A stretch of 64,000 nt of DNA from Candidatus Krumholzibacteriia bacterium (GCA_029865265.1 JAOUHG010000003.1:62001-126000), one strand, 5' to 3'. Shown: positions 41,703-53,941, counted from the stretch's first letter. The notes: a model not told the origin generated them from the letters alone. Program-made: numbers and translations.

Positions 41703-44432
41703 ATGAAATCCAAGCAGGTTGTAGAATTCGTCCGGGGCCTCCCGGGGTCCCACGGGAGCCGGATTGCGATCCTGATGCGGCCGCTCATTGCGTTCCGCGT
41801 CATGATGGCCGTCCTCGCCTACCCGAGCGCCCTCGCCGCCCAGCCGGCGGCCGAGCCGCGCATGTCGCCCGCGGTGGCCTCCGCGCTGGAGGTGCAGCTG
41901 GCCGAGGTATTCCGGTCGCAGGCCCAGTCCGGCGCCTACGCGCTTCCCGCCATGGCGCGCGAGTTGAGTTCCTACCCGATGCTCGCCACCATGTCGTGGG
42001 ACGCCTACCAGACCACGGGCAACAAGGCCCGCGTCAGCCAGGCCGCCTATTCCATCGCGCGGTACTATACCTATCTCTACTCCGCCGAGGACCGTGATGG
42101 CGATCGCCTCATCGAGTCGCGGGCGCCATGGGGAGACGAAGACGCACGCGTCGAGGATCCGGGCCTGAACGCGTTGCTCGCGGTGGACCAGCAGCGGCTC
42201 GCGCGCATCAACCTGGAACTGCGCCGCACCATGCCCGCGCTGTACTGGTATGACAGTGCGCGGGCGGTGGAGCGCGCGGTGGTGGCGCGCAGCTTCGACC
42301 CGGACGCGGCATTCTTCTTCCCCATCGACGCCATCAACGGCCAGCTGTCGCGGCACGTTAGTGCCATCGCGGCGTTGCCGGTCTCCTTCGACGGCATCGT
42401 GGGCGGAAACATCACCGATCTGGTGGTCCGCCGGCATGTGGTGCCCTGGACGGCCGACTTCACACACACCCCTGGAAATGCAGACAACGCCACCTCGCGC
42501 ACCGTGGAACGCATGGTGGCGGTGGATGTCCTGCGCACCGCCGGGCTTGAAAGGGAAATTGCCGCGCTACGCGCCGTCCCCATGCTGTCACCGTCGAACG
42601 CCGGTATTCTCGCCGTATTTGCCACCGAGCGAGCCATGATCGACGAGCCCCTCGTTGACCGGACCGTGGCGCTGGATATCCTCTACACGCTGGTGCGCGC
42701 GTGCGGCAGGTTCCGCGATGCAGATGTGGTCCGACTGGAGTCCAGCGTGGCTGAGGTGAAGTCGCTCGCGCGTGACCCGCACGCTTCCCACTCGCTCGAA
42801 ACGGGCGACCGTGCGGTGCGAGACGTCTACACGGCGGTCTCGCAACTGCGCGATCACCTCGGTGAGAGCCGCTTCTGGAAGCCCGAGGATCGCGCCGCGT
42901 TCCCCGGCAGCGACGCCAACGCGGCGGCGGCCCGCCTCACTGAAGACGTTCTCCTCCTCGCCCGGCGCGCCGAGAACCAACTGTTCGAACTGCGCTTCGG
43001 AAGAATCGGCGCGGAAGTGACCACCGCGCTCTCCAGCAACACAACGGTGGAGGGCAACGACATTCTCATGCGCTGGCAGATCTCCTCCACCGGGCGCCCC
43101 ATCGAGTTCAAGGCGATACAGGCCGGGGTGCTGGGCGAGGGACTGGCGCCGCTGGCAAACGCCGACCTCACCGTCCGCCCGGGCGGTGAACCGCTGCGCT
43201 TTTCCGCACGGCACCGCGTCCGACCCGGCCCGCGAAACCTGCGCACGGTAACCTTCATGATCACGCTGGAGAACACCGACGGTGGACGCGCACGGTATTA
43301 TTCGGAGCGGTCCGTGTTCGTGCAGCCCCCGGTGAGCGTCGTCGCGCGCTTTCCCCGCGGGCGCATCATCACCGGCAAGTCGGTGCCGATCGAGGTGTCG
43401 CTCGCCCGCAACAGCCGCGCCTCGGAGAACACCCAGTACTTCTGGTTCAGCCCCAGCGGGTTGCGTCTCGCCCAGGGCAACCAGGGCTATATTCCGTTCT
43501 CGGCGTCGGACACCATGCGCACCACCTTGAACGTCGAGGTGCCGACACCATGTCGCCCCGGCGTCTTTCCGTTCACGCTCAAGTTCTTCTCCAGCGAACG
43601 CGACGCGGGAACCATCTCGGCCAGCCTCTTCAAGCCGTACCAGTGGACGGCGCTGGGTCCGTTTCCCGCCAAGGGCGGCCTGAATGGCAAGCTGCCGCCC
43701 GAGTCCGGCATCGGGCTGCTGCAGAGCTACGCGGGCACCGACGGGATGCTCAAATGGAAACCAGTGCCCGCTTCCGCATGCGGCCCCGGCGGCGAAGTCA
43801 GCGTCAACAGCATCATCAAGGGATCCGGCGTGTCATTCCTCTACACGGTGGTCGCATGCGAATACGAGACCGACATCGAGGCACGCCTGGTTGCCAACTG
43901 TCCGGCGACGCTGATCATCAACGGGCGGCGTTCGCTCACCGTGGGCACTTCCAGCGATACGTCTTCGGCGGTGGTTCACCTGGACGCGGATCGCAATCAC
44001 ATCTTGCTGAAGTTCGTGGGCGATGCGACATCGGTGGTGGAATTCACACTCGGCAGCAACGACAACCTTGCCGCCGACGAATTCAACAACGACCTCATGG
44101 TACTGGCCGAGGGTTACAGGGAGCTGGTGGCGCGTGAAAACGCCGGCGAGGGTGCCCAGTCGGAGACCCACCGCCTGGTGACATTCCGTATCGAAGAACC
44201 GGCCGCGTCATCGGTATCGCTGGTGGGCAGTTTCAACGGCTGGTCCCCGCAGAATCACAAGCTGCAGAAGCGGGACGGCAAGACGTGGGAGATCACGCTT
44301 TCGCTCGCACCGGGGCGCTACGCATACCGTTTCCTTGTCGATCAGAAGAAGCAAATCCTGGATCCGTCCACCAAGCTCACGGAACCGGACGGTTTCGGCG
44401 GGCAGAACTCCGTGGTCATCGTCAGCCGCTAG
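41703..44432 (+). CDS. Secreted glycosidase-like protein with C-terminal CBM48-type domain
   Basis: Up to 909 residues. The start may be ATG 41703 or ATG 41775; from the latter a signal peptide is seen (RPLIAFRVMMAVLAYPSALA). Residues about 60-420 look like an alpha/alpha-barrel glycoside hydrolase (repeated helices with ARYYTYLYSAEDRDGDRLIE and FFFPIDAINGQ). The middle (about 430-800) is beta-rich, with tandem Ig-like folds. The last 85 residues carry the glycogen-binding CBM48/AMPK-beta pattern (SVSLVGSFNGWSPQNHKLQK, then YAYRFLVD). It likely binds and cuts an alpha-glucan outside the cell. Catalytic residues and substrate could not be fixed; the enzyme part could also be non-catalytic. Confidence 0.65.
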   Translation: MKSKQVVEFVRGLPGSHGSRIAILMRPLIAFRVMMAVLAYPSALAAQPAAEPRMSPAVASALEVQLAEVFRSQAQSGAYALPAMARELSSYPMLATMSWDAYQTTGNKARVSQAAYSIARYYTYLYSAEDRDGDRLIESRAPWGDEDARVEDPGLNALLAVDQQRLARINLELRRTMPALYWYDSARAVERAVVARSFDPDAAFFFPIDAINGQLSRHVSAIAALPVSFDGIVGGNITDLVVRRHVVPWTADFTHTPGNADNATSRTVERMVAVDVLRTAGLEREIAALRAVPMLSPSNAGILAVFATERAMIDEPLVDRTVALDILYTLVRACGRFRDADVVRLESSVAEVKSLARDPHASHSLETGDRAVRDVYTAVSQLRDHLGESRFWKPEDRAAFPGSDANAAAARLTEDVLLLARRAENQLFELRFGRIGAEVTTALSSNTTVEGNDILMRWQISSTGRPIEFKAIQAGVLGEGLAPLANADLTVRPGGEPLRFSARHRVRPGPRNLRTVTFMITLENTDGGRARYYSERSVFVQPPVSVVARFPRGRIITGKSVPIEVSLARNSRASENTQYFWFSPSGLRLAQGNQGYIPFSASDTMRTTLNVEVPTPCRPGVFPFTLKFFSSERDAGTISASLFKPYQWTALGPFPAKGGLNGKLPPESGIGLLQSYAGTDGMLKWKPVPASACGPGGEVSVNSIIKGSGVSFLYTVVACEYETDIEARLVANCPATLIINGRRSLTVGTSSDTSSAVVHLDADRNHILLKFVGDATSVVEFTLGSNDNLAADEFNNDLMVLAEGYRELVARENAGEGAQSETHRLVTFRIEEPAASSVSLVGSFNGWSPQNHKLQKRDGKTWEITLSLAPGRYAYRFLVDQKKQILDPSTKLTEPDGFGGQNSVVIVSR

Positions 44433-44471
44433 ACAACCGGCTCGCGGGCCCTGTCGACGATTTCCCCGACT

Positions 44472-47387
44472 CTACTTCACCAGCAGCATCTTGCGTGTCT
44501 GCGAACGGCGATCCGCTGTAAGGCGGTACACGTAGACACCCGACGCCACCGGGCGGCCGGCATCGTCGGTACCGTCCCAGGCCATGGTGTGCGCGCCGGC
44601 GTCGAAGGTTCCCTGCGCGAGCCTGCGCACCAGCGCGCCGCGGATGTCATACACATTCAACGCCACGGTTCCCCGGGCCGGCAGGAAGAAGCGGATGGAC
44701 GTGCTCGGGTTGAACGGATTGGGATGGTTCTGTTCCAGCACCATGTCGCGTGCCGGCACCGTGGCCGAGCCACGGTGAAGTTCGCGCGGCGTGTCGCCGT
44801 CGATCTGCGACTCGAGCAGGTAGTAGTAGGTGCGCCCCGGCTCTACGTTCGTATCCACGAATTCGTAGCTTCCGCCGCTTTGCGGCTCCAGCCCATCGGC
44901 AATCACGCGCCATCCGCCGTCGGGATCCTGCGAGCGGTACAGGCGCACCACCTCGTTGGCCTCGCGGCCCAGCAGCTCATAGCGCAGGCGCACACCCGTG
45001 TCGGTCACGGAAATTGACGCATCGCGCAGCATGGTGGCCACGATGTGATTGATGGTAACCGCACTGGCGAGCGTGTAGGACTGGCCGTCCGGGTTGGTCA
45101 CCACCAGATCCCACAGACCGGCGGTCTTGGAATACACATTCACCGTCGCGCGGATGAGGGTGGCATCCACCCACTCCAGCGAGACGGGTAGAATGTCGCC
45201 GGAATCGTAGGCACCCGATGGTTCCATCACAGCGCCGGGCAGCACGAACACAAACGTCGCCCCGGCCTGGATGCGCGCGCCGGCAATTTCGATCTGCGCC
45301 GCCACCTGGTCGTTGTCGATGGCGGGCGGGGCGACCGCCGTGGCCAGCGGACCACGGTTGCCCGCGCGCAGCGTGGCCGACATGGTGGGTGCCGAGGCGC
45401 CGATGGCGCTCACCTCGATGCGCGTTGCGCGCTGGGTATTGTCGATGCTCGACGGGTTGGTGAGACTTCCGAAGAGCGTGTTGCTGGCCGTACCGGGGAA
45501 CGGATCTCCCTCATCACCAAAGTTGCTGCCCACCATGTTGACGAGCCCGTCGGCCTCCTCCAGGACCAGGCCGCGCACCGCGCCACCGGTGCCGTCGTTC
45601 TGCATGGTCGGCGAATGAAGGATGCCTTCGTCCACGTGCCATACCAGCATGCCCTCGCCCTCGAGGTTCAGGTCGCCGCCGATGCGCTGGCGGTTTTCCA
45701 CCAGCCAGTACTCGCGGACTGGGTTCTCAGCCGGGTCCTGGAACCAGCCGTCGGCGTAGGTCTCGAATCCGCTCGTGTAATTCTCGCCGCCGCCCTGCAC
45801 CGAAACATCGTCGATCGCCAGCAGGCCGCAGGTGGACGGATCGTTGCCGTCGGCATCGTCGAAGGAGTAATCCGAGGTGGCACGAAACTTCAGCGTGTAG
45901 GTGCCGCCCGCGCCCGCCAGCGGCGCAAGATGGGGCGCCAGGGCAATGGTGGCGGTGCCGTTGCCCGGACCGGTGTAGGTGGCCAGCGTGTCTTCCACCC
46001 CGTTGACCTCGATGAGCGCGTAGCCAAAGTCGTATCCCGGTTCCACGTCGTAGCGGTACTTGTACGAGAACGTCACCGTTCCGGTGCCGCCGTACGTGAA
46101 GTCGCGTTCGATGGTCTCGACCCAGTTGGGGCCGTAGCCCGCGCCGGGATCCGCATAGTTGCGCGCCGCGGCCTCGGCCGCGGTGCGCCCGCAGTAGAGC
46201 GAGTAGTTGCCCGCGATCACGCACTCGCTGGAGCGACGGAAGAGGTCGTCGGTGAACGGGAGCCTGTACGCAACCGGGTTCTGCTCCGCGTTGCCGATCG
46301 ACGCCGTGACCGGCTGCCAGCCGATATCAACCGGGACGGTCCAGCCCAGCTCCACCCGCGTCCAGGCCTCGGGGTGCGCGGGCCTCTCCGGCGTGTTCCA
46401 GCTGCCTGCGCCCATGATGCCCCAGTGGCCGATGCCGTTGCTGCCGCCGTTGCGGTCGTAGAGATCGGGCAGCCCCAGGCCGTGGCCGAACTCGTGGCAG
46501 TACACGCCGATGTCGATCCATGCCGGCTGCGGGTACTTGCCGGTCCCGTCCGGCGGGCCCGGACTGCAATTGAGGGCGGGGCCGATGGTGTAGTCGTCGA
46601 CCAGGATAAAGCCACCGCCCGCGGCGGGATCGTTGGTCACGAACGCAGCATCACCGGACGCCGGCCACGCCGAGTAGCTCCAGGTGTGCGACGAGATGTT
46701 GTTTGGATACGTGCCGCACTCCGCGCCGGGCAGGCTGTGCATGACACACAGCAGGTCGACGAAGCCGTCGTCGTCGCCCGAATTCGGCACGCCGTCGGGG
46801 CCGTCGTTGTCATACTGGCCAAAGTCGACCGATCCGTCGCGCGCGTCGAGTAGCTCCTTGATGAACTCGCCGGTTCGCGCGAACCCGGGAACGGTTCCGT
46901 TGGAAGAACCGGCGTAGTAGGAATTCACGTTGGCCAGTTTCGTCCACGTGAAGACGTCGCCGTCTATGGTGAACTGGCCGTAGGAGACTTCGCTGTAATA
47001 CTGGCCGATGGTGCCGGTGGGATTGCTGTCGAAGAGCTGCAGTTGCAGATTCGCAGCGGTGATGGGCACCACCGCCTGGTCACTGAAGTAGCCCGGCAGG
47101 ACCGGAACCCGCATGGTCCCGGTGAGCGCAAAATCGCCCGCCGCCGCGGCGGCAAGCGCGCCGGGACCATTGTGAACCACGAAGTCGCGGCGCTGTTCGC
47201 GCATGCGGCGCGCCTTCTGCGCCCAGGCGTGCTTGACGGTGTAGGCGCTCGCGTCCAGTTTGGACGCGCGCCGCATCGACTCGGGAAGCGCTCCGCCGTC
47301 GCGCGGGGGTGCTACCGCGGAGGCAGTGGTGGCGAGAAACAACAGAACGCCGCAAGACGCGGCGCGGACAAGCACACGGCAACCCAT
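44472..47387 (-). CDS. Secreted M6-family zinc metalloprotease with FlgD/T9SS-like C-terminal domain
   Basis: 971 residues from ATG at 47387 (GAGG upstream); an ATG at 47402 gives five more. Signal peptide about 1-23, propeptide-like region, then the zinc site HEFGHGLGLPDLYD with the third ligand further on, as in immune-inhibitor-A-type proteases. Beta-rich middle modules hold an MAM/laminin-G-like part and an Ig-like part. The C-terminal 90 residues (NHPNPFNPSTSIRFFLPARG, DIRGALVRRLAQG, SGVYVYRL) form the FlgD-like Ig fold used for sorting or attachment in FCB-type bacteria. It would digest extracellular protein. It converges with the glycosidase-like gene, 39 bases apart. Confidence 0.87.
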   Translation of the reverse strand: MGCRVLVRAASCGVLLFLATTASAVAPPRDGGALPESMRRASKLDASAYTVKHAWAQKARRMREQRRDFVVHNGPGALAAAAAGDFALTGTMRVPVLPGYFSDQAVVPITAANLQLQLFDSNPTGTIGQYYSEVSYGQFTIDGDVFTWTKLANVNSYYAGSSNGTVPGFARTGEFIKELLDARDGSVDFGQYDNDGPDGVPNSGDDDGFVDLLCVMHSLPGAECGTYPNNISSHTWSYSAWPASGDAAFVTNDPAAGGGFILVDDYTIGPALNCSPGPPDGTGKYPQPAWIDIGVYCHEFGHGLGLPDLYDRNGGSNGIGHWGIMGAGSWNTPERPAHPEAWTRVELGWTVPVDIGWQPVTASIGNAEQNPVAYRLPFTDDLFRRSSECVIAGNYSLYCGRTAAEAAARNYADPGAGYGPNWVETIERDFTYGGTGTVTFSYKYRYDVEPGYDFGYALIEVNGVEDTLATYTGPGNGTATIALAPHLAPLAGAGGTYTLKFRATSDYSFDDADGNDPSTCGLLAIDDVSVQGGGENYTSGFETYADGWFQDPAENPVREYWLVENRQRIGGDLNLEGEGMLVWHVDEGILHSPTMQNDGTGGAVRGLVLEEADGLVNMVGSNFGDEGDPFPGTASNTLFGSLTNPSSIDNTQRATRIEVSAIGASAPTMSATLRAGNRGPLATAVAPPAIDNDQVAAQIEIAGARIQAGATFVFVLPGAVMEPSGAYDSGDILPVSLEWVDATLIRATVNVYSKTAGLWDLVVTNPDGQSYTLASAVTINHIVATMLRDASISVTDTGVRLRYELLGREANEVVRLYRSQDPDGGWRVIADGLEPQSGGSYEFVDTNVEPGRTYYYLLESQIDGDTPRELHRGSATVPARDMVLEQNHPNPFNPSTSIRFFLPARGTVALNVYDIRGALVRRLAQGTFDAGAHTMAWDGTDDAGRPVASGVYVYRLTADRRSQTRKMLLVK

Positions 47388-47445
47388 AAATGCCAACCTC
47401 ATGATGCCAGTGCCGCGTGGGGCGGAAGGCGCTGGACGATGCGAA

Positions 47446-48069
47446 CTACCTGCGCGTCAACGTGGCACTGCCACCGGTGGCGCGCATCTCGACGAACTCA
47501 CACGAAACAAAGCCGATAAAATTGATGCCATTGGCCGGCAGCCCTTCCAGCACCTGGATCTCTCCGCCGGTGAACTCCTGCGTGGCGCGCAGGATATAGG
47601 TGACCGTCCGGAAACGGCCCGCGGGCTGGCAGTCGTACGCCAGCATATAGTTGACCGCCGGGTCGCCGGTCGAGACGCTCTTGTGCTCGAACTCGCTGTT
47701 CCCCATCACTTCGATGCCGGCGGGAAACGAAATCCGGTACTGGATGGCATTGGTCGAGTACGGCTCCACCGTCTCGGCGAATATGTGCACCCGGAACGGC
47801 TCGTCGGGTTTCACCGCGAGCTCGGTCTGCGTTCCCGCGTCGTCGAAGTACGGATTGAGGTAGAGTCCCTCAACCGGGAACTGCTGGCCGGACTCCTCGA
47901 TCATGGATTCGCCAGGCTTGTCCGTCACATCCGACGGGGGCAACTGGCTGGACACGGACGGGGCCGCATCCTGGGCCACGGCGGCCTGGTCCCCCGTTGA
48001 CTCCTTCTCCCCGCACCCCACGGCCCCGATCAGCAAGGCACTCAAAAGAAACAAAATCGGACGGCGCAA
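47446..48069 (-). CDS. Hypothetical lipoprotein
   Basis: 207 residues with a lipoprotein signal (LLSALLIGAVGC, Cys19), followed by a low-complexity linker rich in Ser, Pro, Asp and Gln (about 20-60). The rest (about 65-207) is predicted beta-rich (EPFRVHIFAETVEPYSTNAI, TVTYILRATQEFTGGEI) and could be an Ig-like or cohesin-like fold, but I do not recognise a family. It faces the carboxylase operon and has its own promoter. Confidence 0.75.
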   Translation of the reverse strand: MRRPILFLLSALLIGAVGCGEKESTGDQAAVAQDAAPSVSSQLPPSDVTDKPGESMIEESGQQFPVEGLYLNPYFDDAGTQTELAVKPDEPFRVHIFAETVEPYSTNAIQYRISFPAGIEVMGNSEFEHKSVSTGDPAVNYMLAYDCQPAGRFRTVTYILRATQEFTGGEIQVLEGLPANGINFIGFVSCEFVEMRATGGSATLTRR

Positions 48070-48122
48070 AATCTCCTCCCGCGCATGCGAAAACGGCCCG
48101 CCATGGGCCGCGTAACGACACT

Positions 48123-48191
48123 ATAATACCAGCAATTACGGCATCCGGGCAACCGAAAACGTTGACGCCGCGCACCCCCTGCCCCTAGAAT
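48123..48191. promoter_or_regulatory. Divergent promoters for the lipoprotein (-) and carboxylase operon (+)
   Basis: Minus strand: TTGCCC (48152-48147), 18-base spacer, TATTAT (48128-48123). Plus strand: TTGACG (48162-48167), 18-base spacer, TAGAAT (48186-48191). The two pairs lie back to back, so one regulator could affect both. Confidence 0.6.
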
Positions 48192-48295
48192 CACGCCTAC
48201 TAATCTCTTGTCAGGGCGTGGGTTACTTGCTCACCCGCGGGGCCGTGCGGGCGGCGCCGCGCCGCGTCCCCAACACCCAACCACGGTCGGTCTGA

Positions 48296-49849
<1,554 letters not shown>

Positions 49850-49861
49850 TTGGCGCCTGTC

Positions 49862-51367
49862 ATGTTCAACAAAATTCTAATCGCCAACCGGGGCGAGATC
49901 GCCGTCCGCATCGCGCGTGCCTGTAAGGAGATGGGTATCACGCCGGTCGCGATCTACTCCGACGTGGATCGCGTGGCACTGCACGTGGCACACGCCTACG
50001 AGGCACACCGGGTGGGCGGGCCCGAGAGCCGTGACAGCTACCTCAACATCCCAGCGATAATCGCCGCCGCGCGCAAGAGCGGCGCCGGGGCCATCCACCC
50101 CGGTTACGGCTTCCTGGCCGAGAATCGCGACTTTGCGCAGGCGTGCGCCGACGCGGGCATCACCTTCATCGGCCCCCCACCGCACGCGATGCAGGCCATG
50201 GGCAACAAGCTCCTCGCCCGCGCGGCCATGAAGAAGGCCAACGTCCCCACCGTGCCCGGCAGTGACGGCCCCGTGGCCGACGCGAAGGAGGCCGCACGCG
50301 TGGCGGCGCGCATCGGTTACCCGGTCCTGCTCAAGGCGGCGGCCGGGGGCGGCGGCAAGGGCATGCGCATCGTGGCCGCCGAGAAGGAATTCGCCAACGC
50401 GCTGGCCCTCACGGTGGGAGAGGCGCGCAGCGCCTTCGGGGATGCGTCCGTGTACATAGAGAAGTTCATCGAGCGCCCCAAGCACATCGAGATCCAGGTG
50501 ATGGCGGACGACCACGGCAACGTGATCAGCTACGGAGAGCGCGAGTGCTCCATGCAGCGCCGCTACCAGAAGGTCATCGAGGAGGCGCCTTCCCCCGTCG
50601 TCGACCCGACGATGCGCGCCGCCCTCTCCGAAGCGGCACGCAAGGCCGCTGCCGCCGTCGGTTACCGCGGCGCGGGCACGGTGGAGTTCATCGTCGATGC
50701 GCAGCGAAACTTCTACTTCCTGGAGATGAACACGCGTCTCCAGGTGGAACACCCGGTTACCGAGATGATCTACGGGGTGGACCTGGTCAAGCAGCAGATC
50801 GAGGTTGCGGCCGGCCTCGAGATACCCGTTCAACAGGATGCCGTTGCCATCAACGGCCACGCCATCGAGATGCGCCTGTATGCCGAGGATCCGTCGCACA
50901 ATTTCATGCCGTCGGTGGGCACCATCAAGCGCCTGGTGCTCCCGCAGGGTCCCGGGGTGCGCAACGAGAACGGCGTGTACGAAGGCTACGAGATACCCAT
51001 CTACTACGACCCCATGATCGGCAAGCTGGTGGTGTGGGCACAGACGCGCGAGGAGGCCATTCGCCGCGCCCACCGGGCCTTGCGCGAGTACCGCTGCGAA
51101 CCGGTTCGTACCAACGTCGACTTCCTGTTGTGGGCGCTGGCGGAGCCGGCGTTCCTCGACGGGAGCTACGACACCAAACACATCGAGATGCACTTCGATG
51201 CCACCCTGTTGCACCGGCATGACGAAGAGATAGAAATGGCCTGCATCGCCGCCTGTATCGCCGCACACGCTTACCGCTCCACCGTCCGCTATGCAATGAG
51301 CGACGACGGTGGCGATGGCTGGCGCCGCGCGGCGCGCGCCGACGCGGTCCGGCGGTGGTCGCGATGA
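49862..51367 (+). CDS. Biotin carboxylase subunit
   Basis: 501 residues from ATG at 49862, 12 bases past the previous stop. ATP-grasp fold: N-terminal ILIANRGEIAVRIARACKEMG, glycine-rich loop KAAAGGGGKGMRIV, EKFIERPKHIEIQVMAD and NFYFLEMNTRLQVEHPVTEM with active-site Glu and Arg residues. Carboxylates biotin on the carrier encoded by the next gene. It lacks a fused biotin domain, so this is the split acetyl/propionyl-CoA carboxylase layout rather than the fused PccA one. Confidence 0.94.
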   Translation: MFNKILIANRGEIAVRIARACKEMGITPVAIYSDVDRVALHVAHAYEAHRVGGPESRDSYLNIPAIIAAARKSGAGAIHPGYGFLAENRDFAQACADAGITFIGPPPHAMQAMGNKLLARAAMKKANVPTVPGSDGPVADAKEAARVAARIGYPVLLKAAAGGGGKGMRIVAAEKEFANALALTVGEARSAFGDASVYIEKFIERPKHIEIQVMADDHGNVISYGERECSMQRRYQKVIEEAPSPVVDPTMRAALSEAARKAAAAVGYRGAGTVEFIVDAQRNFYFLEMNTRLQVEHPVTEMIYGVDLVKQQIEVAAGLEIPVQQDAVAINGHAIEMRLYAEDPSHNFMPSVGTIKRLVLPQGPGVRNENGVYEGYEIPIYYDPMIGKLVVWAQTREEAIRRAHRALREYRCEPVRTNVDFLLWALAEPAFLDGSYDTKHIEMHFDATLLHRHDEEIEMACIAACIAAHAYRSTVRYAMSDDGGDGWRRAARADAVRRWSR

Positions 51368-51882
51368 AATTCGTGGTACGGGTTGACGGGCAGGAGCGCA
51401 TTCTCCACGTCACGCGGGAAGACGGCCGCTACCAGATCCAGATCGACGGGCGCGCCCTCTCCGTGGACTGTCAGACCTTCGGCGACCCGAACACCTTCTC
51501 CCTGCTCATCGACCGCCGCTCCTTCCTGGTGGAGAGTGCGCCGGTGCGCCCCGATACCGGCGAGTACTTCGCCCGCGTGATGGGCCGCCACTACGACGTC
51601 GAGGTGCTCGACGAGCTGCTGGTGGCGGTGCGCGACGCCGAGAAGGAGCACGAGCATACCGGCGACTTTACCGTCAAGGCACCCATGCCGGGACTGGTGG
51701 TGGAGGTGCGGATCGCCGTGGGCGACCACGTGGCCGCGGGCGATTCCGTGGTGGTGATGGAGGCGATGAAAATGCGCAACGAACTTTCCAGTGTCGTCGC
51801 AGGAACGGTCAAGAGCGTCAGCGTGGCGGCGGGCGACAAGGTCGATTCGCAGGCCGCGCTGGTAACCATCGAGAGGGACTGA
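51364..51882 (+). CDS. Biotin carboxyl carrier protein subunit
   Basis: 172 residues; its ATG overlaps the biotin carboxylase stop by four bases. The C-terminal 75 residues form the biotinyl domain with the acceptor Lys136 in MEAMKMRNE and [11 protein letters not shown]. The N-terminal part (about 1-90) is a beta-rich linker domain that could dock to the carboxyltransferase, as the BT domain does in propionyl-CoA carboxylase. Its stop overlaps the start of the mutase gene by one base. Confidence 0.93.
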   Translation: MKFVVRVDGQERILHVTREDGRYQIQIDGRALSVDCQTFGDPNTFSLLIDRRSFLVESAPVRPDTGEYFARVMGRHYDVEVLDELLVAVRDAEKEHEHTGDFTVKAPMPGLVVEVRIAVGDHVAAGDSVVVMEAMKMRNELSSVVAGTVKSVSVAAGDKVDSQAALVTIERD

Positions 51883-53540
51883 TGGCGTCGCGCACCCGCA
51901 AGGACTGGCGAAAGAACACCTACGATCCGTTCGTGGCCAGGCGCCCCGAGCGCAAGCCGCACTTCCGCACCTCGTCCGGCATCGAGATCGAACCGGTCTA
52001 CGCCCCCGACGCCCCGCCGGACGACGCCACCGGGAAGCGCGTGGGATTTCCGGGCGAGTTTCCCTACACGCGCGGCGTATACCCCACCATGTACCGCGGG
52101 CGCCCCTGGACCATCCGCCAGTACGCCGGCTTCGGCACCGCCAGGGATACCAACGAGCGCTTCCTCTCTCTGTTGCAGCGCGGGCAAACGGGACTCTCGG
52201 TCGCGTTCGACCTCCCCACCCAGATGGGGCTGGACTCGGACCACCCGCTGGCCGCGGGGGAGGTGGGCCGCGTGGGCGTCGCCATCGACACCGTCGACGA
52301 CATGGCAACACTCTTCGATGGCATTGCGCTCGACGCGGTCAGCACTTCCATGACCATCAACGCCACCGCTTCCATCCTGCTCGCAATGTACTGCGTCGTC
52401 TCCGAGGAGCGCGGCGCGGAACGATCGCAGCTGGCCGGCACCGTGCAGAACGACATTCTCAAGGAGTATATCGCACGCGGCACCTATGTCTTCCCGCCCG
52501 CGCCATCCATGCGCATCATCACCGACATGTTTGCGTGGTGCGCCCGGGAGATGCCGAACTGGAACCCCATCAGCATCAGCGGTTACCACATCCGTGAGGC
52601 GGGCGCGACCGCGGCGCAGGAGATCGCATTCACCCTCGCCAACGGCGTCGCCTACGTCCAGGCGGGTGTGGACGCGGGGCTCGAAGTGGACGACTTTGCG
52701 CCGCGCCTGTCGTTCTTCTTCAACGTGCACAATAACTTCTTCGAGGAAGTGGCCAAGTTCCGCGCCGCGCGGCGCATGTGGGCCACACTCATGCGCGACC
52801 GTTTCGGCGCGAAGATGGCGGACAGCCTGCTCTTGCGTTTCCACTCGCAGACCGCAGGCAGCACGCTCACCGCCCAGCAGCCCGAGAACAACATCGTGCG
52901 CACCGCCCTGCAGGCGCTGGCGGCGGTGCTGGGCGGCACCCAGTCGCTGCACACCAACAGCCTGGACGAAGCACTGGGACTTCCCTCGGATCGCGCCGCG
53001 CGCATCGCGCTGCGCACCCAGCAGGTGATCCTGGAGGAGTCCGGCGTGGCGGATTCCATCGACCCCGTCGGCGGCAGCCACTACCTGGAGGCACTCACCG
53101 ACGCGCTCGAAGAGCGCGCGCTGGCCCTCATGGCCGAAATCGGGAAGCTCGGCGGCATGATCACCGCCATCGAACAGGGCTTCCCGCAGCGCGAAATCGA
53201 ACGCGCCAGCTACGAGTACCAGAAGGCGCTGGAGCGGGGCGACGAACGCGTGGTGGGGGTGAACACCGCGAACGAGGGCGGGGTGGAAGACACGCCCGTG
53301 TTTCGCGTCGACCCCGCGCTGGAGCGCGAACAGGTGGCGCGGCTGGAAGCGCGGCGCGCGGCGCGCGACGGAGCGCGCGTGGCAAAAACGCTGACGGCAC
53401 TCGACGCCGCGGCACGCGGCAAGGACAACCTGATGCCACTCATCATGGACGCGGTGGCGGCGCGGGCCACCATCGGCGAAATCTGCGACACGCTGGCGAA
53501 GACATTCGGACGGCACCGCGACCGCGGAGGCATGCGATGA
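51882..53540 (+). CDS. Methylmalonyl-CoA mutase large (catalytic) subunit, no B12 domain
   Basis: 552 residues, the length of the catalytic barrel alone. MCM-type substrate residues are visible: Tyr in [18 protein letters not shown] and Arg in [20 protein letters not shown], which speak against isobutyryl-CoA mutase. Also [14 protein letters not shown] and [11 protein letters not shown]. It needs a separate cobalamin subunit, found at 57983-58396 on the other strand. Converts (R)-methylmalonyl-CoA to succinyl-CoA. Overlaps the epimerase gene by four bases. Confidence 0.93.
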   Translation: MASRTRKDWRKNTYDPFVARRPERKPHFRTSSGIEIEPVYAPDAPPDDATGKRVGFPGEFPYTRGVYPTMYRGRPWTIRQYAGFGTARDTNERFLSLLQRGQTGLSVAFDLPTQMGLDSDHPLAAGEVGRVGVAIDTVDDMATLFDGIALDAVSTSMTINATASILLAMYCVVSEERGAERSQLAGTVQNDILKEYIARGTYVFPPAPSMRIITDMFAWCAREMPNWNPISISGYHIREAGATAAQEIAFTLANGVAYVQAGVDAGLEVDDFAPRLSFFFNVHNNFFEEVAKFRAARRMWATLMRDRFGAKMADSLLLRFHSQTAGSTLTAQQPENNIVRTALQALAAVLGGTQSLHTNSLDEALGLPSDRAARIALRTQQVILEESGVADSIDPVGGSHYLEALTDALEERALALMAEIGKLGGMITAIEQGFPQREIERASYEYQKALERGDERVVGVNTANEGGVEDTPVFRVDPALEREQVARLEARRAARDGARVAKTLTALDAAARGKDNLMPLIMDAVAARATIGEICDTLAKTFGRHRDRGGMR

Positions 53541-53941
53541 TCGGCGGCATCGACCACATCGCCATCGCCGTCGAGGACATCGACACGGCCGTTGCGCTCT
53601 TCGAGAACGTGCTGGGCCTCAAGGTCACCCACCGCGAGGAGATCGCGGGCTACGGCGTGCGCGTGGCCACCGTCGCCACCGGCGGTACCGACGTGGAACT
53701 TGTGCAGGGCACCACCCCCGACTCCCCCATTGCAAAGTTCATCGCGCAACGCGGGCCTGGCATGCACCACGTCGCCTTCCAGGTGGATGATATTCATGCC
53801 GCCCTCGCAGAAATGAAAGAACGCGGCGTCGATCTCATCGATCAAACGCCGCGTCCCGGTAAACAGGGCTCGCTGGTGGCCTTCATCCACCCGAAGGCCA
53901 CCGGACGGGTGCTGTGCGAGCTGGTCCAGAATCGCAGGTAG
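53537..53941 (+). CDS. mce: Methylmalonyl-CoA epimerase
   Basis: 134 residues. Glyoxalase/VOC fold: [20 protein letters not shown] at the start, [23 protein letters not shown] and CELVQNR with the metal-binding His and Glu. It interconverts (S)- and (R)-methylmalonyl-CoA, linking the carboxylase and the mutase encoded before it. Last gene of the propionyl-CoA operon. Confidence 0.94.
   Translation: MIGGIDHIAIAVEDIDTAVALFENVLGLKVTHREEIAGYGVRVATVATGGTDVELVQGTTPDSPIAKFIAQRGPGMHHVAFQVDDIHAALAEMKERGVDLIDQTPRPGKQGSLVAFIHPKATGRVLCELVQNRR

Noticed and set aside
51882-53540. Isobutyryl-CoA mutase large subunit.
   Set aside because: The Tyr and Arg that mark methylmalonyl-CoA specificity are present, and carboxylase and epimerase genes adjoin.
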